Positions 44,044-54,439 of a stretch of 64,000 bases of DNA are shown here, piece after piece. Positions within the stretch are counted from its first letter, which is position 1. Each line of letters begins with the position of its first letter. Made by a program: the position numbers and the translations under genes. The stretch covers positions 3,906,001-3,970,000 of the forward strand of contig NZ_JACBYV010000001.1 in NCBI RefSeq assembly GCF_013408425.1. The letters run 5' to 3'. The DNA is from Pseudomonas flavescens. GTDB lineage: Bacteria > Pseudomonadota > Gammaproteobacteria > Pseudomonadales > Pseudomonadaceae. The notes below the pieces were generated by a model. It had not been told where the DNA came from. It did not search any database and was given only the letters and a program-made list of their open reading frames with translations.

Positions 44044-45054
44044 TCAGCCCTTGTGGTAGCCGGTGACGCGCTCGACTTCTTCCTTGGAACCCAGGAAGAC
44101 CGGCACCCGCTGGTGCAGGGACGTCGGCTGGATGTCGAGGATGCGTTGTACGCCGTCGGTGGAAGCACCACCGGCCTGCTCGATGATGAAGGACATCGGG
44201 TTGGCTTCGTACATCAGGCGCAGCTTGCCGGCCTTGCCAGGCTCGCGGTCATCGCGCGGGTACATGAACAGGCCGCCACGGGTCAGGATGCGGTGCACGT
44301 CGGCAACCATCGAGGCGATCCAGCGCATGTTGTAGTTCTTGTTCAGCGGGCCTTCCTTGCCGGCCAGCAGTTCGTCCACGTAACGCTGTACCGGGGCTTC
44401 CCAGTGACGCTGGTTGGACATGTTGATGGCGAATTCGGCAGTGGTTTCCGGCACGCTGATGTTGTCGTGGGTGAGCACGAAGCTGCCCAGTTCGCGATCC
44501 AGGGTGAAGCCTTTCACGCCGTTGCCCAGGGTCAGGATCAGCATGGTCTGCGGGCCATAGATGGCGTAACCGGCAGCGACCTGCTGAGTGCCCGGCTGAT
44601 GGAAGGCCTTTTCGTCGAGGCTTTCGTTCTGGCTCAGGTATTCGTTCGGGCAACGCAGTACCGAGAAGATGGTGCCGACCGACACGTTGACGTCGATGTT
44701 CGATGAACCATCCAGCGGGTCGAACACCAGCAGGTAGGCACCTTTCGGGTACTTGCCGGGGATCTGATAGGCGTTGTCCATTTCCTCGGAAGCCATGCCG
44801 GCCAGGTGGCCGCCCCACTCGTTGGCTTCGAGCAGAATGTCGTTGGAGATCACGTCGAGCTTCTTCTGCACTTCGCCCTGTACGTTTTCGGTGCCCATGC
44901 TGCCGAGCACGCCGCCGAGGGCGCCCTTGGAGACCGCATGGCTGATTTCCTTGCACGCACGCGCCACTACTTCGATCAGGAAGCGCAGATCGGCCGGGGT
45001 ATTTTGACTACGGGTCTGCTCGATGAGGTAGCGACTGAGGGTAACGCGGGACAT
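44044..45054 (-). CDS. fbp: Fbp, class I fructose-1,6-bisphosphatase
   Basis: The 336-residue gluconeogenic enzyme hydrolyses fructose 1,6-bisphosphate. Metal-site motifs are [13 protein letters not shown] and [23 protein letters not shown] (read in two parts), with substrate loop [23 protein letters not shown] and C-terminal [20 protein letters not shown]. Length is standard. Pseudomonas lacks phosphofructokinase in most species, so Fbp links the fructose pathway (FruK product) to hexose phosphates. It is the first gene of fbp-DUF924. Confidence 0.97.
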   Translation of the reverse strand: MSRVTLSRYLIEQTRSQNTPADLRFLIEVVARACKEISHAVSKGALGGVLGSMGTENVQGEVQKKLDVISNDILLEANEWGGHLAGMASEEMDNAYQIPGKYPKGAYLLVFDPLDGSSNIDVNVSVGTIFSVLRCPNEYLSQNESLDEKAFHQPGTQQVAAGYAIYGPQTMLILTLGNGVKGFTLDRELGSFVLTHDNISVPETTAEFAINMSNQRHWEAPVQRYVDELLAGKEGPLNKNYNMRWIASMVADVHRILTRGGLFMYPRDDREPGKAGKLRLMYEANPMSFIIEQAGGASTDGVQRILDIQPTSLHQRVPVFLGSKEEVERVTGYHKG

Positions 45055-45089
45055 GAAGGACTCCGAGATGGAAGGTAATCGGAAGGAGT

Positions 45090-46778
45090 TTAACCCTTTC
45101 CAGGAACGGGCGCCTCAGCAGCTGGCGACACGGCGCGCGGCAGCAGGCTGCATACACGGTTACGCCCACCACGTTTGGCTTCGTACAGGGCGGCATCGGC
45201 GGCCCGCAGCAAGTCGTCGAGCACCAGGCCCTGATCGGGCCACAGCGCAAGACCGGCCGACAGGGTTACCTGACGCACGCCACTACGGGTTTCGATCGGC
45301 TTTTGTGCCAGCCCCTGGCAGATGGCTTCGAGGCGTTTGCTCGCTTCGAGCGCATCGGCACCGGGGAGAATCAGCAGGAACTCTTCGCCGCCGATACGAA
45401 AGACCGTATCGGAACTGCGCAAGTTCACCAGCAGATGCTGCGCCACGCTCTTGAGCACATCGTCGCCGTCGAGATGGCCGTGCTCGTCGTTGAGCTGCTT
45501 GAAGTGATCCAGATCGATCAGCGCCAGCGACAGGGGACCGTTTTCGCGTCTGACGCGGGCCAGCTCGCGGCCGAACAGCTCATCCAGATAGCGTCGGTTG
45601 TAGAGGCCGGTCAGCGGGTCGCAGAGCGCCTGCTCACGCAACTGCTCGTGCAGGCTGGTGATGGTACGCAGGCGCTCCTCGCTGAGCGCCAGCGCCTCGG
45701 CCAGGCTCAGCTTGCTGAGCTGGCGCTGGGTGACGTCACGCAAATAGAGCATCTGCCCCAGCACCAGAGTGCCCTGGCGAGTGAGCCGCTCGATCGCGCG
45801 CATGCGCACCTCGAAATAGCGCTCGGAGCTGGTGAGCATGAGCAGTTGATCCTGCTGGGTGTCCTGCTCCAGCAGCAGAGCCTGCAGCTCACTGCCGAAC
45901 ACGGGCCATTGCTGCAGCCTACGGCCCTGCCAATCGGGGTCGAAGCCACCCAGCTTCAGGGCGGCCTGGTTCGCCTCGAGCACCCGCCACTGGGTATCGA
46001 CCACCAGCACCGGGTCGGGCAGCGCCTCCAGTAGCAGGTGCCGCGCCACCGGCAGCAGGTCGAACAGGCGCACGCCGAGAATCAACCAGGAGAACGCCAC
46101 CAGCGTGAAGACGAAACTGAATGGCGTGGGATCGACGCCGAACACCACCACGCCAAAGCCCACGTAGGCGATGTTCGCCGACCAGGGCACTGCGGTAACC
46201 AGCACGAAGGCCAGGTAGTGGCGCCTGTGCACGCCATGGCTGGTGAGCGCAGCGCGCAGCACCACGCCAAGGCTGAAGCTCATGAACAGGTAGACGTACA
46301 CCGCCGTGGCATAGAACAGCGGGCCATGCTGATAACGAATCGGCGCGCCCGGCTCGGCAGATATCGGCCCGGTTTCAGCGCCATAGAACAGGCCGTGCCA
46401 CGGGTTGCTGAGCACCACCAACCAGATCAGCACCGGCGCGACGATCAGACCAAGCACCGAGCGCCGAGGCAGCGGCTTGCGCACGCTGCTCACGTACTGC
46501 CAGAGAAATACCGCCCAGAAGGTTGGCACCGAGACGATCCCCGGCCAGGACATGGTGGCCCAGAACAGTTTGCAATCGGACGCCGCCGCAGCGACCTCGA
46601 GGCCAGCCATGGCCATCCACCACATGCTCGCCAGGTGCATCAGGATGAACGTGTCGCGGCCTGGGAAATCCCGTTGATGGATCACCCAGCGAGCGAGCAG
46701 CACACCGCCGATACAGACCACCAGCGTGAGCAGCACGGCAGCGTCGAATTGCCAGGCGGACTTGATACAGGCGTTCAT
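45090..46778 (-). CDS. Diguanylate cyclase with 7TM histidine-kinase-type sensor
   Basis: The 562-residue protein has about seven N-terminal membrane helices (residues 10-225) of the HisKA_7TM type. A PAS-like domain ([27 protein letters not shown], in parts) and a coiled coil ([19 protein letters not shown]) follow. The GGDEF domain starts [16 protein letters not shown], with active-site [11 protein letters not shown]. An RxxD inhibitory site (RSSD) lies five residues before GGEEF, so product inhibition by c-di-GMP is likely. No EAL domain. The input signal is unknown. Confidence 0.93.
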   Translation of the reverse strand: MNACIKSAWQFDAAVLLTLVVCIGGVLLARWVIHQRDFPGRDTFILMHLASMWWMAMAGLEVAAAASDCKLFWATMSWPGIVSVPTFWAVFLWQYVSSVRKPLPRRSVLGLIVAPVLIWLVVLSNPWHGLFYGAETGPISAEPGAPIRYQHGPLFYATAVYVYLFMSFSLGVVLRAALTSHGVHRRHYLAFVLVTAVPWSANIAYVGFGVVVFGVDPTPFSFVFTLVAFSWLILGVRLFDLLPVARHLLLEALPDPVLVVDTQWRVLEANQAALKLGGFDPDWQGRRLQQWPVFGSELQALLLEQDTQQDQLLMLTSSERYFEVRMRAIERLTRQGTLVLGQMLYLRDVTQRQLSKLSLAEALALSEERLRTITSLHEQLREQALCDPLTGLYNRRYLDELFGRELARVRRENGPLSLALIDLDHFKQLNDEHGHLDGDDVLKSVAQHLLVNLRSSDTVFRIGGEEFLLILPGADALEASKRLEAICQGLAQKPIETRSGVRQVTLSAGLALWPDQGLVLDDLLRAADAALYEAKRGGRNRVCSLLPRAVSPAAEAPVPGKG

Positions 46779-47133
46779 GCCTTGCCCCCGCCTGCCACGC
46801 AGCGGCGAACGACGATTCGAAACGAAGGGCCTGGGCGGCGCGATAGGGGGGCAAGCAAGGAAGACGTTTCCATTCCAACACGGCTCGGGATAGAGGCCAG
46901 CGCACAGGGCCTGACGCCGCGCCGCCGATCCGAAAGGCGAGCCTCTGGGGCGGCAGATCGGTACGGCGGAACGCGCGCGCTAAGATACTGCAAATCACCT
47001 GCTTTTCAGGAGGTTTTTATCGCCTTGCCCACCTGAAAATGTGCGCATGGACTCACCAGCCGGCGGATGCCTGTTCACAAATTCGCCAACATCGTTATTA
47101 TCGCGCGCCGCCAACCACGCGAAACCTCCCGAG
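46779..47133. other. Intergenic region between the diguanylate cyclase and YkgJ-type gene
   Basis: This 355-base divergent region is GC-rich at its left and AT-richer near 46980-47040. CCTG-CTTTT-CAGG followed by a T run (47000-47019) could be a weak hairpin. I see no gene, and no promoter I would defend. Confidence 0.4.
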
Positions 47134-47526
47134 ATGAAAAGCAATCTGATCGCCGCTGCGGAAATAGACCGCCTCGATACCTGGGCGCGCTATACCGCCG
47201 ACATGTGCCACAGCTGCATTTCCAGCTGCTGTCAGTTGCCGGTCGAGGTACGCATCGCCGACCTGATCCGCATTGGCGTGGTCGACGAATTCGAGCGCGG
47301 CGATCCGCCGAAGAACATCGCCAAGCGCCTGCAGAAGGACGGTCTGGTCGAGCGTTTCAGCCAGAAGACCGGGATCTTCACCCTGACGCGCATGAGCAAC
47401 AACGATTGCTACTACCTGGATCGCAAGAGCCGGCTGTGCACCATCTACGAACGCCGTCCGGATACCTGCCGCAATCACCCGAAGATCGGCCCGCGCCCGG
47501 GCTACTGCGCGTGGCGACCGAAGTAG
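47134..47526 (+). CDS. YkgJ-family cysteine-cluster protein
   Basis: The 130-residue soluble protein starts MKSNLIAAAEIDRLDTWARY. Conserved cysteines lie in DMCHSCISSCCQLPVEV, NNDCYYLD, RLCTIYERRPDTCRNHP and GYCAW. This is the CxxxCxxxCC pattern of the YkgJ/UPF0153 family, proposed to bind zinc or an iron-sulfur cluster. The function is unknown. The ATG at 47134 lacks a strong Shine-Dalgarno, but upstream sequence is not conserved-looking. Confidence 0.88.
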   Translation: MKSNLIAAAEIDRLDTWARYTADMCHSCISSCCQLPVEVRIADLIRIGVVDEFERGDPPKNIAKRLQKDGLVERFSQKTGIFTLTRMSNNDCYYLDRKSRLCTIYERRPDTCRNHPKIGPRPGYCAWRPK

Positions 47527-47623
47527 GCCTGCAACTTCCGGTTACCCGCCTGCTTGAACACCCCGGCGCACTGGCGCCTCGAATCCTCCACAGCCGGCTC
47601 GCACCGCCACCCGGAGGATTCGC

Positions 47624-48694
47624 ATGCACCACCGCCCACTCCTGTATCCCGCGCTCGTCACCCTTGCCCTGCTGACCAGCCCTGCGTCGGCCGACGGCCA
47701 GCGACCTGGCTGGCAAGAGCCGCTGCTGGAGCGCTTGCAGACGCTGGCGGCCAAGCAGGACGGCGAACTCGGCGTTTACGTGAAGGATCTGCACAGCAAC
47801 CTCGCCGTGACGCTGCATGCCAAAGAACTCTGGTACATGGCCTCGGGCATCAAGGTGCCGGTGGCCATTGCCGTGCTGAGGGGCGTGGAACGTGGCGACT
47901 GGAACCTCGACTCCCGCCTGGCACTGGCCGCCGATGATTTCGTCGATGGCGCCGGCAGCACCAATCAGTACGGGCCGGGCGAGCGCCTGAGCGTAGGCTT
48001 TCTGCTCGAGCAGATGATCATTTATAGCGACAACACCGCCACCGACCGCCTGATTCGTCTGGCTGGCCTGGATGCGGTGAACGCACTGGTCGGCGAACTG
48101 GTGTCCGAGGGCTTCGAGCCCATCACCACGCTGGGCGATGTGCGTCGGCATATCTACCGCGAGTTGCACCCTTCAGCGGAGCACCTTGGCGGTCGCGACC
48201 TGCTGCGCCTGCGCCAGGCCCGCAAGGATGGCGAGCGACTGGACAGGCTAGCGTCGCTGCTCGGCGTGCCACGCAAGGAGCTGGCGCCCATCAGCCTGAG
48301 TACCGCCTACGCCAACTACTACCGCAGCAACCTCAATGCCGCGCGGCTCAGCGCCTATGGCGAGTTGCTCGAGCGATTGGCCGACGGCCAGGCATTGGGT
48401 GCCGAACAAACCAGGTACCTGCTCGGCGTCATGGGTCGGGTGAAGACCGGCAGCAAACGCATCGTCGCCGGCCTGCCGGACGATGCCCGTTTCGCTCACA
48501 AGACCGGCACCCAGCGCGAGCGCATCTGCGATTCAGGGTTGATCGAGACGCCCGCTCGCGGTTCGGCCCAACCGGTGTTGATCGTCGCCTGCGTACAAGG
48601 CGAACCCTCCCTGGCCAAGGCCGAGCGCAGCTTGCGCCAGGTTGGCGAAGCGCTGACCGCGTCCGGCGTGCTGCAACGTGACGCACTCAATTGA
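47624..48694 (+). CDS. Secreted beta-lactamase-fold serine hydrolase (first of a tandem pair)
   Basis: The 356-residue protein starts MHHRPLLYPALVTLALLTSPASA, a signal peptide after GGAGGA. It has the penicillin-recognising triad: SxxK (Ser74-Gly-Ile-Lys77 in YMASGIKVPVAIAVL), SDN (135-137) in IYSDNTATDRL, and KTG in FAHKTGTQRERI. The class A general-base Glu of an ExxLN omega loop is not evident; the comparable segment reads HIYRELHPSAEHLGG. It may be a carboxypeptidase, esterase or atypical beta-lactamase. The paralogue follows 10 bases later. Confidence 0.88.
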   Translation: MHHRPLLYPALVTLALLTSPASADGQRPGWQEPLLERLQTLAAKQDGELGVYVKDLHSNLAVTLHAKELWYMASGIKVPVAIAVLRGVERGDWNLDSRLALAADDFVDGAGSTNQYGPGERLSVGFLLEQMIIYSDNTATDRLIRLAGLDAVNALVGELVSEGFEPITTLGDVRRHIYRELHPSAEHLGGRDLLRLRQARKDGERLDRLASLLGVPRKELAPISLSTAYANYYRSNLNAARLSAYGELLERLADGQALGAEQTRYLLGVMGRVKTGSKRIVAGLPDDARFAHKTGTQRERICDSGLIETPARGSAQPVLIVACVQGEPSLAKAERSLRQVGEALTASGVLQRDALN

Positions 48695-48704
48695 GGATAT
48701 TCCC

Positions 48705-49763
48705 GTGAAGGTATGGCTGGCTGGTACTGCTCTGCTCGGTTGCGCGGCCGTTTCCCTGTGGCTGTGGGCCGCCCCGCAACACGACGAACGCTTCGACGCG
48801 CTGCAGCAGCGCCTCGGCGAGCTCGACGAGGCCTCCCCCGGGCGGCTCGGCGTCTACCTGTTACGCCCTGCCGATGGTAGCCAGCTGAACTACCATGCCG
48901 ATCGAGCCTGGTACCTGGCTTCGGCCACCAAGGCTGCGATAGCCATTGCCGTGCTGCAGGAAGTCGATGCGGGAAACCTGCAGCTCGACCAGCAGATAAC
49001 CCTGGAAGAAAGTGACCGCGTGGATGGTTCCGGCGGCCTGGTCTGGGAGGATGCGGGTGCCCGCTACAGCGTGCGCGAGCTGATACGCGAAATGCTTCAG
49101 GAAAGCGACAATACCGCCGCGGACATGTTGATTCGGGTGATCGGCGAGGACCTGCTCAACCGTCGCATCGAGGACGCGTCAGGCGGTGATTTCGGCCAGA
49201 TCACCACGCTGCTGCGGGTACGCCACGAACTGTACGGACAACTGCACCCGGACGCCCGCTCGCTGGAGAACCGCAAGATCGTCGAAATCGCCGCGGCACC
49301 GTTAGGCCCCCAGCGCGTCGAGGCGGTAGCCAATGTGCTGGACCTGCAAACCGATCAGCTCGAGATCAGTGACCTCGATGAAGCCTATAGCCGCTACTAC
49401 GATAGCGGCCTGAACAGCGCCACCCTGGTCGCCTACGGTCAGTTGCTGGGCAAGCTGGCGACAGGCGACCTGCTGAACGGCGACAGTTCGGCGCTGCTGT
49501 ACGACATCATGGGGCTGGGTGGTTACGACGCCTACCGCCTGGAGGCTGGCCTGAACAAGGACCTGCCCTTCATACAGAAAACCGGCACCCAGCAGCACCG
49601 CGCGTGCCACATTGGCATCGCCAATCCGCAGGATGAAAGGGCTCTGGTCATCGTCGCCTGCGCCGAGGATCTCGACGAGAACGACGAGGCCGGCACGCTG
49701 TTCGAGCAGGTCGGAGAGGCGATTGATGAACTGCTGCTGAACGCCGCGCCAGCCCGAGCCTGA
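48705..49763 (+). CDS. Membrane-anchored beta-lactamase-fold serine hydrolase (second of the pair)
   Basis: The 352-residue paralogue of the preceding gene has a GTG start at 48705 with GAGGA eight bases ahead; a GTG at 48678 overlaps the upstream gene and lacks a site. The N-terminus MKVWLAGTALLGCAAVSLWL is hydrophobic, either a membrane anchor or a lipoprotein with Cys12. Motifs are SATK (Ser73, Lys76), SDN (134-136) in LQESDNTAADML, and KTG in FIQKTGTQQH. Again no clear omega-loop Glu (HELYGQLHPDARSLENR). Cotranscription and shared substrate class are likely. Confidence 0.85.
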   Translation: MKVWLAGTALLGCAAVSLWLWAAPQHDERFDALQQRLGELDEASPGRLGVYLLRPADGSQLNYHADRAWYLASATKAAIAIAVLQEVDAGNLQLDQQITLEESDRVDGSGGLVWEDAGARYSVRELIREMLQESDNTAADMLIRVIGEDLLNRRIEDASGGDFGQITTLLRVRHELYGQLHPDARSLENRKIVEIAAAPLGPQRVEAVANVLDLQTDQLEISDLDEAYSRYYDSGLNSATLVAYGQLLGKLATGDLLNGDSSALLYDIMGLGGYDAYRLEAGLNKDLPFIQKTGTQQHRACHIGIANPQDERALVIVACAEDLDENDEAGTLFEQVGEAIDELLLNAAPARA

Positions 49764-49817
49764 GCACCGCGCCCCACAGGGCGCAAGCCATCCTGCCTTG
49801 CGCTCCTGGTATGCCGG

Positions 49818-51188
49818 TCATGAGCGCTTTGCGGACGCGCGCAACAGGCTGGACGCCATCAGCACCAGCACGCCGACGCCAACCAGCAACACAGCCCACA
49901 GGCCGATGCGCTTCCAGTCGACCCCTGGCTTCGCCGGGGCGGCCGCGGGCGCTACCTCGACGTCCGCGATCGCGCCGCTGATGGTGGCCTGGCCCATGCC
50001 CTCCAGGCGCTGCGAGTCGAAACCGGGTACCAGGGTGGTGACCGGCAGGCTGCCAGCCTGGGCATCCACCTGACCAAGGGCCAACTGATAGGGTGGATTG
50101 CCACGGGCCAGAAACAGCAGCTCGGTAGCGCGCATGGCCACGCTCAGACGCGGCTCGCTTTGCCCCAGGCCACCGCCGCGGCTGTCGACCTGCAAGCGCA
50201 ATTGGCTGACCGGCAATTGCGGCAACTCGACCTGATCCTGCACCACCTCGTGGCCATCGATGGGCAAACGGTAAAGAACCGAGCGTGCCAGCGGCGTCCA
50301 TGGCGCAGCGCTGTCCCTGCGCCCCTGCAGCGACACCGGAGCCAGGCTTTTGGCCTGCTCGACCTCGATACGCAGACGCTCGAGGGGCAAGGCCAGCGGC
50401 AATGTCCAGGTAACGCCCTGCTCACCCGCCTGACCTTGCAGCGCTGCGGACCAGATCAGCGTTGCCGGTTCGGCAGTGCTGCGCGTGCCGCTGACGCTGG
50501 CAGCGCCGAGGCTCACCGCCTGCTCCGGCGCCAGCCAGAGCAGGCGCAGGTAGCGCGCCCGGGTGGGCGGCAATTCCACTTCGCTCTTGTCGATGCGTTC
50601 GCCATTGAAACTCAGCTGGGCGATCTGCCCCTCTCCCAGTGGCCGCCAGTGGTCCAGATCATCGCTGGCCTCGATGCTGAAGCGCTGAAAACCTTCGCTC
50701 TCGGCACTCCACTGCAGATGCAGGCGCTGCAGCGGAAAGTCCGTGGCACTGGCATCCAGCAACCAGCCTCGCAATACCTCGGCAGTGGCAGAGGACTCGG
50801 CGCCCGCGTTGAGCTCGATGATCGAGCCATCATCGCCACGCTGCACGCGCAACGTCGGCACGGCGTCGCGGCGCCCCGCCGGACCATGCAGCGGAAACAG
50901 GCGCAGATCGGCACGCTGCTGGCTCTCGGCGAAGCGCTGCGCACCGGGAATCAGGCTGTAGGCCAGACGCTCACCTGCGCCATTGAACACGCGCAGGTCG
51001 CGAAAGTCGGCATACCTGGCGGCGAAATGAGCCTCCATCGGCAACTGCACCCGATACCAGGGCCCCTCTCCGCTCAGGGTAAGCGGCACGGTCACGGCAT
51101 AATCGCCGGGGGTTTCTCTGACCTCGGCGGCCACTGCAGCCAGGCTCAGGCTCAGCGCGAGCAGCGCAACTGCGCGACGCAGGCTCAT
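49818..51188 (-). CDS. DUF3999 family periplasmic/membrane protein
   Basis: The 456-residue protein starts MSLRRAVALLALSLSLAAVAA, a signal peptide. A large periplasmic beta-rich region carries repeated segments of sandwich type (LRVFNGAGERLAYSLIP, LRLLWLAPEQAVSLGAASV). It ends in one membrane helix (LWAVLLVGVGVLVLMASSLL) and a basic tail. Its ATG overlaps the stop of the DUF2339 gene (ATGA), and the two families commonly occur together. Function is unknown; a sugar-binding or envelope role is a guess. Confidence 0.85.
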   Translation of the reverse strand: MSLRRAVALLALSLSLAAVAAEVRETPGDYAVTVPLTLSGEGPWYRVQLPMEAHFAARYADFRDLRVFNGAGERLAYSLIPGAQRFAESQQRADLRLFPLHGPAGRRDAVPTLRVQRGDDGSIIELNAGAESSATAEVLRGWLLDASATDFPLQRLHLQWSAESEGFQRFSIEASDDLDHWRPLGEGQIAQLSFNGERIDKSEVELPPTRARYLRLLWLAPEQAVSLGAASVSGTRSTAEPATLIWSAALQGQAGEQGVTWTLPLALPLERLRIEVEQAKSLAPVSLQGRRDSAAPWTPLARSVLYRLPIDGHEVVQDQVELPQLPVSQLRLQVDSRGGGLGQSEPRLSVAMRATELLFLARGNPPYQLALGQVDAQAGSLPVTTLVPGFDSQRLEGMGQATISGAIADVEVAPAAAPAKPGVDWKRIGLWAVLLVGVGVLVLMASSLLRASAKRS

Positions 51189-54100
51189 GCCGACACCTCC
51201 GCTGCACGCTGCTGGCGGGGCGGCAGCGGGGCGAAATAGCCTACCACCAACAACAGTACGCCGACGCCGATGAAGGAGATGATCCGTTCCAGGCTGCCGC
51301 TGTTGCCCAGATCGACGAAGAACAGCTTCACGACCACCACCGCGATCAGCGCCGCGCCCGTCATCCACAGATCACGACGAGCGCGCAGGTGTCCGAAAAT
51401 GGTCAGGCTCAGGGCGATCAGTGTCCAGACGATGGACAGGCCGGCCTGCACCAGGCGCGAATCGATCAAGGCATCCATCTGGAACGGCACCTGCCCCCAA
51501 TGGAATGCGGTGCGACAGACCATCATGGTCAACAGCGCGAACAACGAGGCGCCGATCACCGCCTGGGCCGCCAATTGCATCTGCCGCGAGTCGACAGGCA
51601 ACGCGGCCAACCCGTCCCGGGCCCAACGCTGTACGGCGAAGAGCACGAACAGCATGCCCATTTCCAGGGGGTTGAGCAGCGGCACGTAGCGCAGCGGCTC
51701 CGCAGAACCGTCACTGAGCAGATTGACCAGCCAGAACCAGCCCAGCAGAAGGACTGCCACCGGCGTGGCCGCATAGCTGCGGTACTCCTGTGGATAAGCC
51801 GCTACCGGCCAGGGCAACGCGCGGCGCAGGCTCATCAGCATCAGGAAGGCACAGGGCACCAGTACCCAGCCCAGCCAGCGCCAGGCGTTGTAGTGTTCGG
51901 CCAGGGCAGAGAACAGGAAGCGCAGTTCCAGCGCCAGTATGCCCAGCAACAACCAGCAACCGAGCACGTGGCCGATCCGGATCAATGCCTCCGGAGCCAG
52001 CCCCTGAACGCGGCGCAGCATCAGGAAATGCAGGGCGAACAGCGCTGGCCAGGCAAGCCAGCCGAGCGCCGCCAGCGGGTGATAGCCAAGGTGCCAGGTG
52101 AGCAGCACGGCACCGAATCCCAACGGCACCAGCGCCAGGCTGAACACCGCCAGTGCTGGCCAGCGCTGACGCACGGCGAACAGGGTGGTAACGGCCAGGC
52201 TGACCACGGCAACCAGCAGGAATCCGTGCCCCTGCAGGTCGTCCGGCACGAAACGCGAAATTTCGCTCAGCGCGGCCATTGACCACCAGGCCGCGCACCA
52301 GAACAACGCCACATGCGACAACTCCTGCAAGTCCAGCGGCAGAAGATCGGAGCGGGTCACACGCGCCGCGAGGTGCAGGCGCCAGGCGCAGAACAGGCCC
52401 GCCAAGGCCAGCAGCGCAGGCGCCCAGAACGTCAGGTGGGCCAGCGGTCGCAGGGCCTCGGCGACCACGCTCTGACCGAGGCCGTCACTGAAGGTCAGGT
52501 AGATCATCCCACCAAGCACCTGCACGACGAAGGCACTGATCAGCACGCTGCGCGCCCCCAGATACAGCCCGGCGAGCAGCGTCGCCACGCCCGCCACGGC
52601 CCAGGCGGCGGCAGTGCCGTAGGGGCCGAAGCACAGAGGCCCCATCAGGTAGAGAAATGCCAGACCGACGCAGGCCAGCACCGGTTGCAGCTGACGCTCG
52701 CGATCCGCCAGCCGATCGCCTGCACCACGCACCTGCAGGAAGCTGAACAGCAGGGCCACACCGAGCATCAGCGCGCCAAGCGCCGAGCCTTCGAGCAAGG
52801 TCTCATCGCCGAAGCGCAGGCCCCACAGGTACGCCACTGCAGCGCCCACCTGCAGCAGCAGGGCGAACAGACGCGCGAACAGCCGTTGCTGACGCACTGC
52901 CAGCCAGTACAGGCCAGCACCCTCGACCGCCCAGGCCGCGGACGTCCAGCGCGCATCCAGACCCAGTGGAATGGCCAGGGTGGCGAAGATCACGCCCAGC
53001 GCCAGGCAGGTTTCCATCAACAGCACGGCACGCCCTGGCGCACGCGCAACCAGTACCCGGGCCAGCAGCATGTACAGCAGGCCCATGGCCAGGGCGCTGA
53101 AAGCAGGACCGAAAGGCAGGTGCTGAACCACCGCGTATTGCAGACCGAAGCCCACCAGCGGCGTACCGAACAGCACGCTGCCATCGACGTAACCGGCCTG
53201 ACGCGCCGACCACTTGAGCAGCGCCTCGCGGGAGTCGTTTTCCGGCTCGGTCGGTGCCTCGATCAGGCGCCGCCGGGCGAACAGCAGGCCGATGGCGACG
53301 TACATCAGGAAGAACAGCAGCAGGAACGCCTGGGTGCTGGGCCACAGGTCCGTGGTGTAGGAGCGCAGGCCCCAGGCCAGGCCGATACCGAAGGTGCCGA
53401 CGAAACCGATCAGATTGAGCTCGCGCCAGGCCTTGAACCAGGCGATGGCGAAGATCCCGGCGTTGAGCAGGGCGAAATAGCTGAACAGGGCGACGTGACT
53501 ACCACCACCACTGGAGGCCAGGATCGGTGCGGCGAAACCGCCCAGCGCCGCCGCCGCGGCCAGGCCACGGGCGTCCTGCAGGATGGCCAGCACGGCCGAG
53601 CAGAGGGTCACCACCACCAGCAGCACCATGGCCACCTGCGGGGAAAGCAGAGGATGCAAACGCATGGCCGCGAATACCGTCAGGTACAACACGGCGATCC
53701 CCCCGCCCTGCATCAGCAAGGCATAGGCAGGTCGCCGCTGACGCAACCACCAGCCCAGTGCCAGCAGCGCGATCGCCGCCAGCGCCACTGCTGCGTAGCG
53801 CAACTCGATGGCCACCACCACCCGCTCCGAGGCGTAGCGCAGCAGGAAAGCCAGGCCCAGGAACAGCAGCACCAGCCCCACGCGCAATACGGTGTTGCCG
53901 CCGAGCAGCCAGTCTCGCGCCGCAGTGATGCCACGTTCGAGCCAGGTCGGCGCCGGCGGCTCGGCGCCCTGCCCGGCAGCCGGTAGAGGCGTCGCGACAA
54001 GTAGCTCCAAGGTGGGCTGCGGGCTCACCTGTGCAGGTGGTGCAGCCGGCTTGGCAGCATGCAGTACCAGGTCGAGTTCCCAGTCACGCTCGACGGTCGG

Positions 54101-54439
54101 CGCGACAGGCGCCGCAGCGGCAGACTCCACAGGAGTCCGGACTGGCGCTACGTCGGGCTGTTCGGGCAGCGTATCGGTGCGCGGCTGCGCAGCGCCCTGC
54201 TCCAGGCGCAGGAGGCGCTCGTGCAGGTCGCCGGTGCCATGGTTGAAGCGGGCAATCAGCTCCGCCAGAGATTTACGCAGCGCCTCATGCTGAAGCTTCA
54301 GCGCATGCAGCGCGAGCGCCTGCCCTGCCGCCAGCCCAAGCAGGGCACCCAGCGCCGCCCCGGCCATCGCTTCGCCATTCGTCGCGCCCAGCAACAGCGC
54401 GCCGAGCACCAGTCCGACCAGCATGAAAATCCACTGCAT
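51185..54439 (-). CDS. DUF2339 giant polytopic membrane protein
   Basis: The 1084-residue protein starts MQWIFMLVGLVLGALLLGAT at 54439. Two early hydrophobic segments are followed by a coiled coil (LKLQHEALRKSLAELIARF), a proline- and alanine-rich linker to about residue 165, and then some 25 or more membrane helices to the C-terminus. A family segment reads WLERGITAARDWLLGGNTVLRVGLVLLFLGLAFLLRYA (in parts). Such proteins have no established role. Cotranscription with the DUF3999 gene suggests a joint envelope complex. Confidence 0.87.
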   Translation of the reverse strand: MQWIFMLVGLVLGALLLGATNGEAMAGAALGALLGLAAGQALALHALKLQHEALRKSLAELIARFNHGTGDLHERLLRLEQGAAQPRTDTLPEQPDVAPVRTPVESAAAAPVAPTVERDWELDLVLHAAKPAAPPAQVSPQPTLELLVATPLPAAGQGAEPPAPTWLERGITAARDWLLGGNTVLRVGLVLLFLGLAFLLRYASERVVVAIELRYAAVALAAIALLALGWWLRQRRPAYALLMQGGGIAVLYLTVFAAMRLHPLLSPQVAMVLLVVVTLCSAVLAILQDARGLAAAAALGGFAAPILASSGGGSHVALFSYFALLNAGIFAIAWFKAWRELNLIGFVGTFGIGLAWGLRSYTTDLWPSTQAFLLLFFLMYVAIGLLFARRRLIEAPTEPENDSREALLKWSARQAGYVDGSVLFGTPLVGFGLQYAVVQHLPFGPAFSALAMGLLYMLLARVLVARAPGRAVLLMETCLALGVIFATLAIPLGLDARWTSAAWAVEGAGLYWLAVRQQRLFARLFALLLQVGAAVAYLWGLRFGDETLLEGSALGALMLGVALLFSFLQVRGAGDRLADRERQLQPVLACVGLAFLYLMGPLCFGPYGTAAAWAVAGVATLLAGLYLGARSVLISAFVVQVLGGMIYLTFSDGLGQSVVAEALRPLAHLTFWAPALLALAGLFCAWRLHLAARVTRSDLLPLDLQELSHVALFWCAAWWSMAALSEISRFVPDDLQGHGFLLVAVVSLAVTTLFAVRQRWPALAVFSLALVPLGFGAVLLTWHLGYHPLAALGWLAWPALFALHFLMLRRVQGLAPEALIRIGHVLGCWLLLGILALELRFLFSALAEHYNAWRWLGWVLVPCAFLMLMSLRRALPWPVAAYPQEYRSYAATPVAVLLLGWFWLVNLLSDGSAEPLRYVPLLNPLEMGMLFVLFAVQRWARDGLAALPVDSRQMQLAAQAVIGASLFALLTMMVCRTAFHWGQVPFQMDALIDSRLVQAGLSIVWTLIALSLTIFGHLRARRDLWMTGAALIAVVVVKLFFVDLGNSGSLERIISFIGVGVLLLVVGYFAPLPPRQQRAAEVSA

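Noticed and set aside
52313..53986. 557-residue frame antisense to the DUF2339 gene
   Set aside because: Extremely rich in Gln, His and Arg, a typical antisense composition to a membrane protein.
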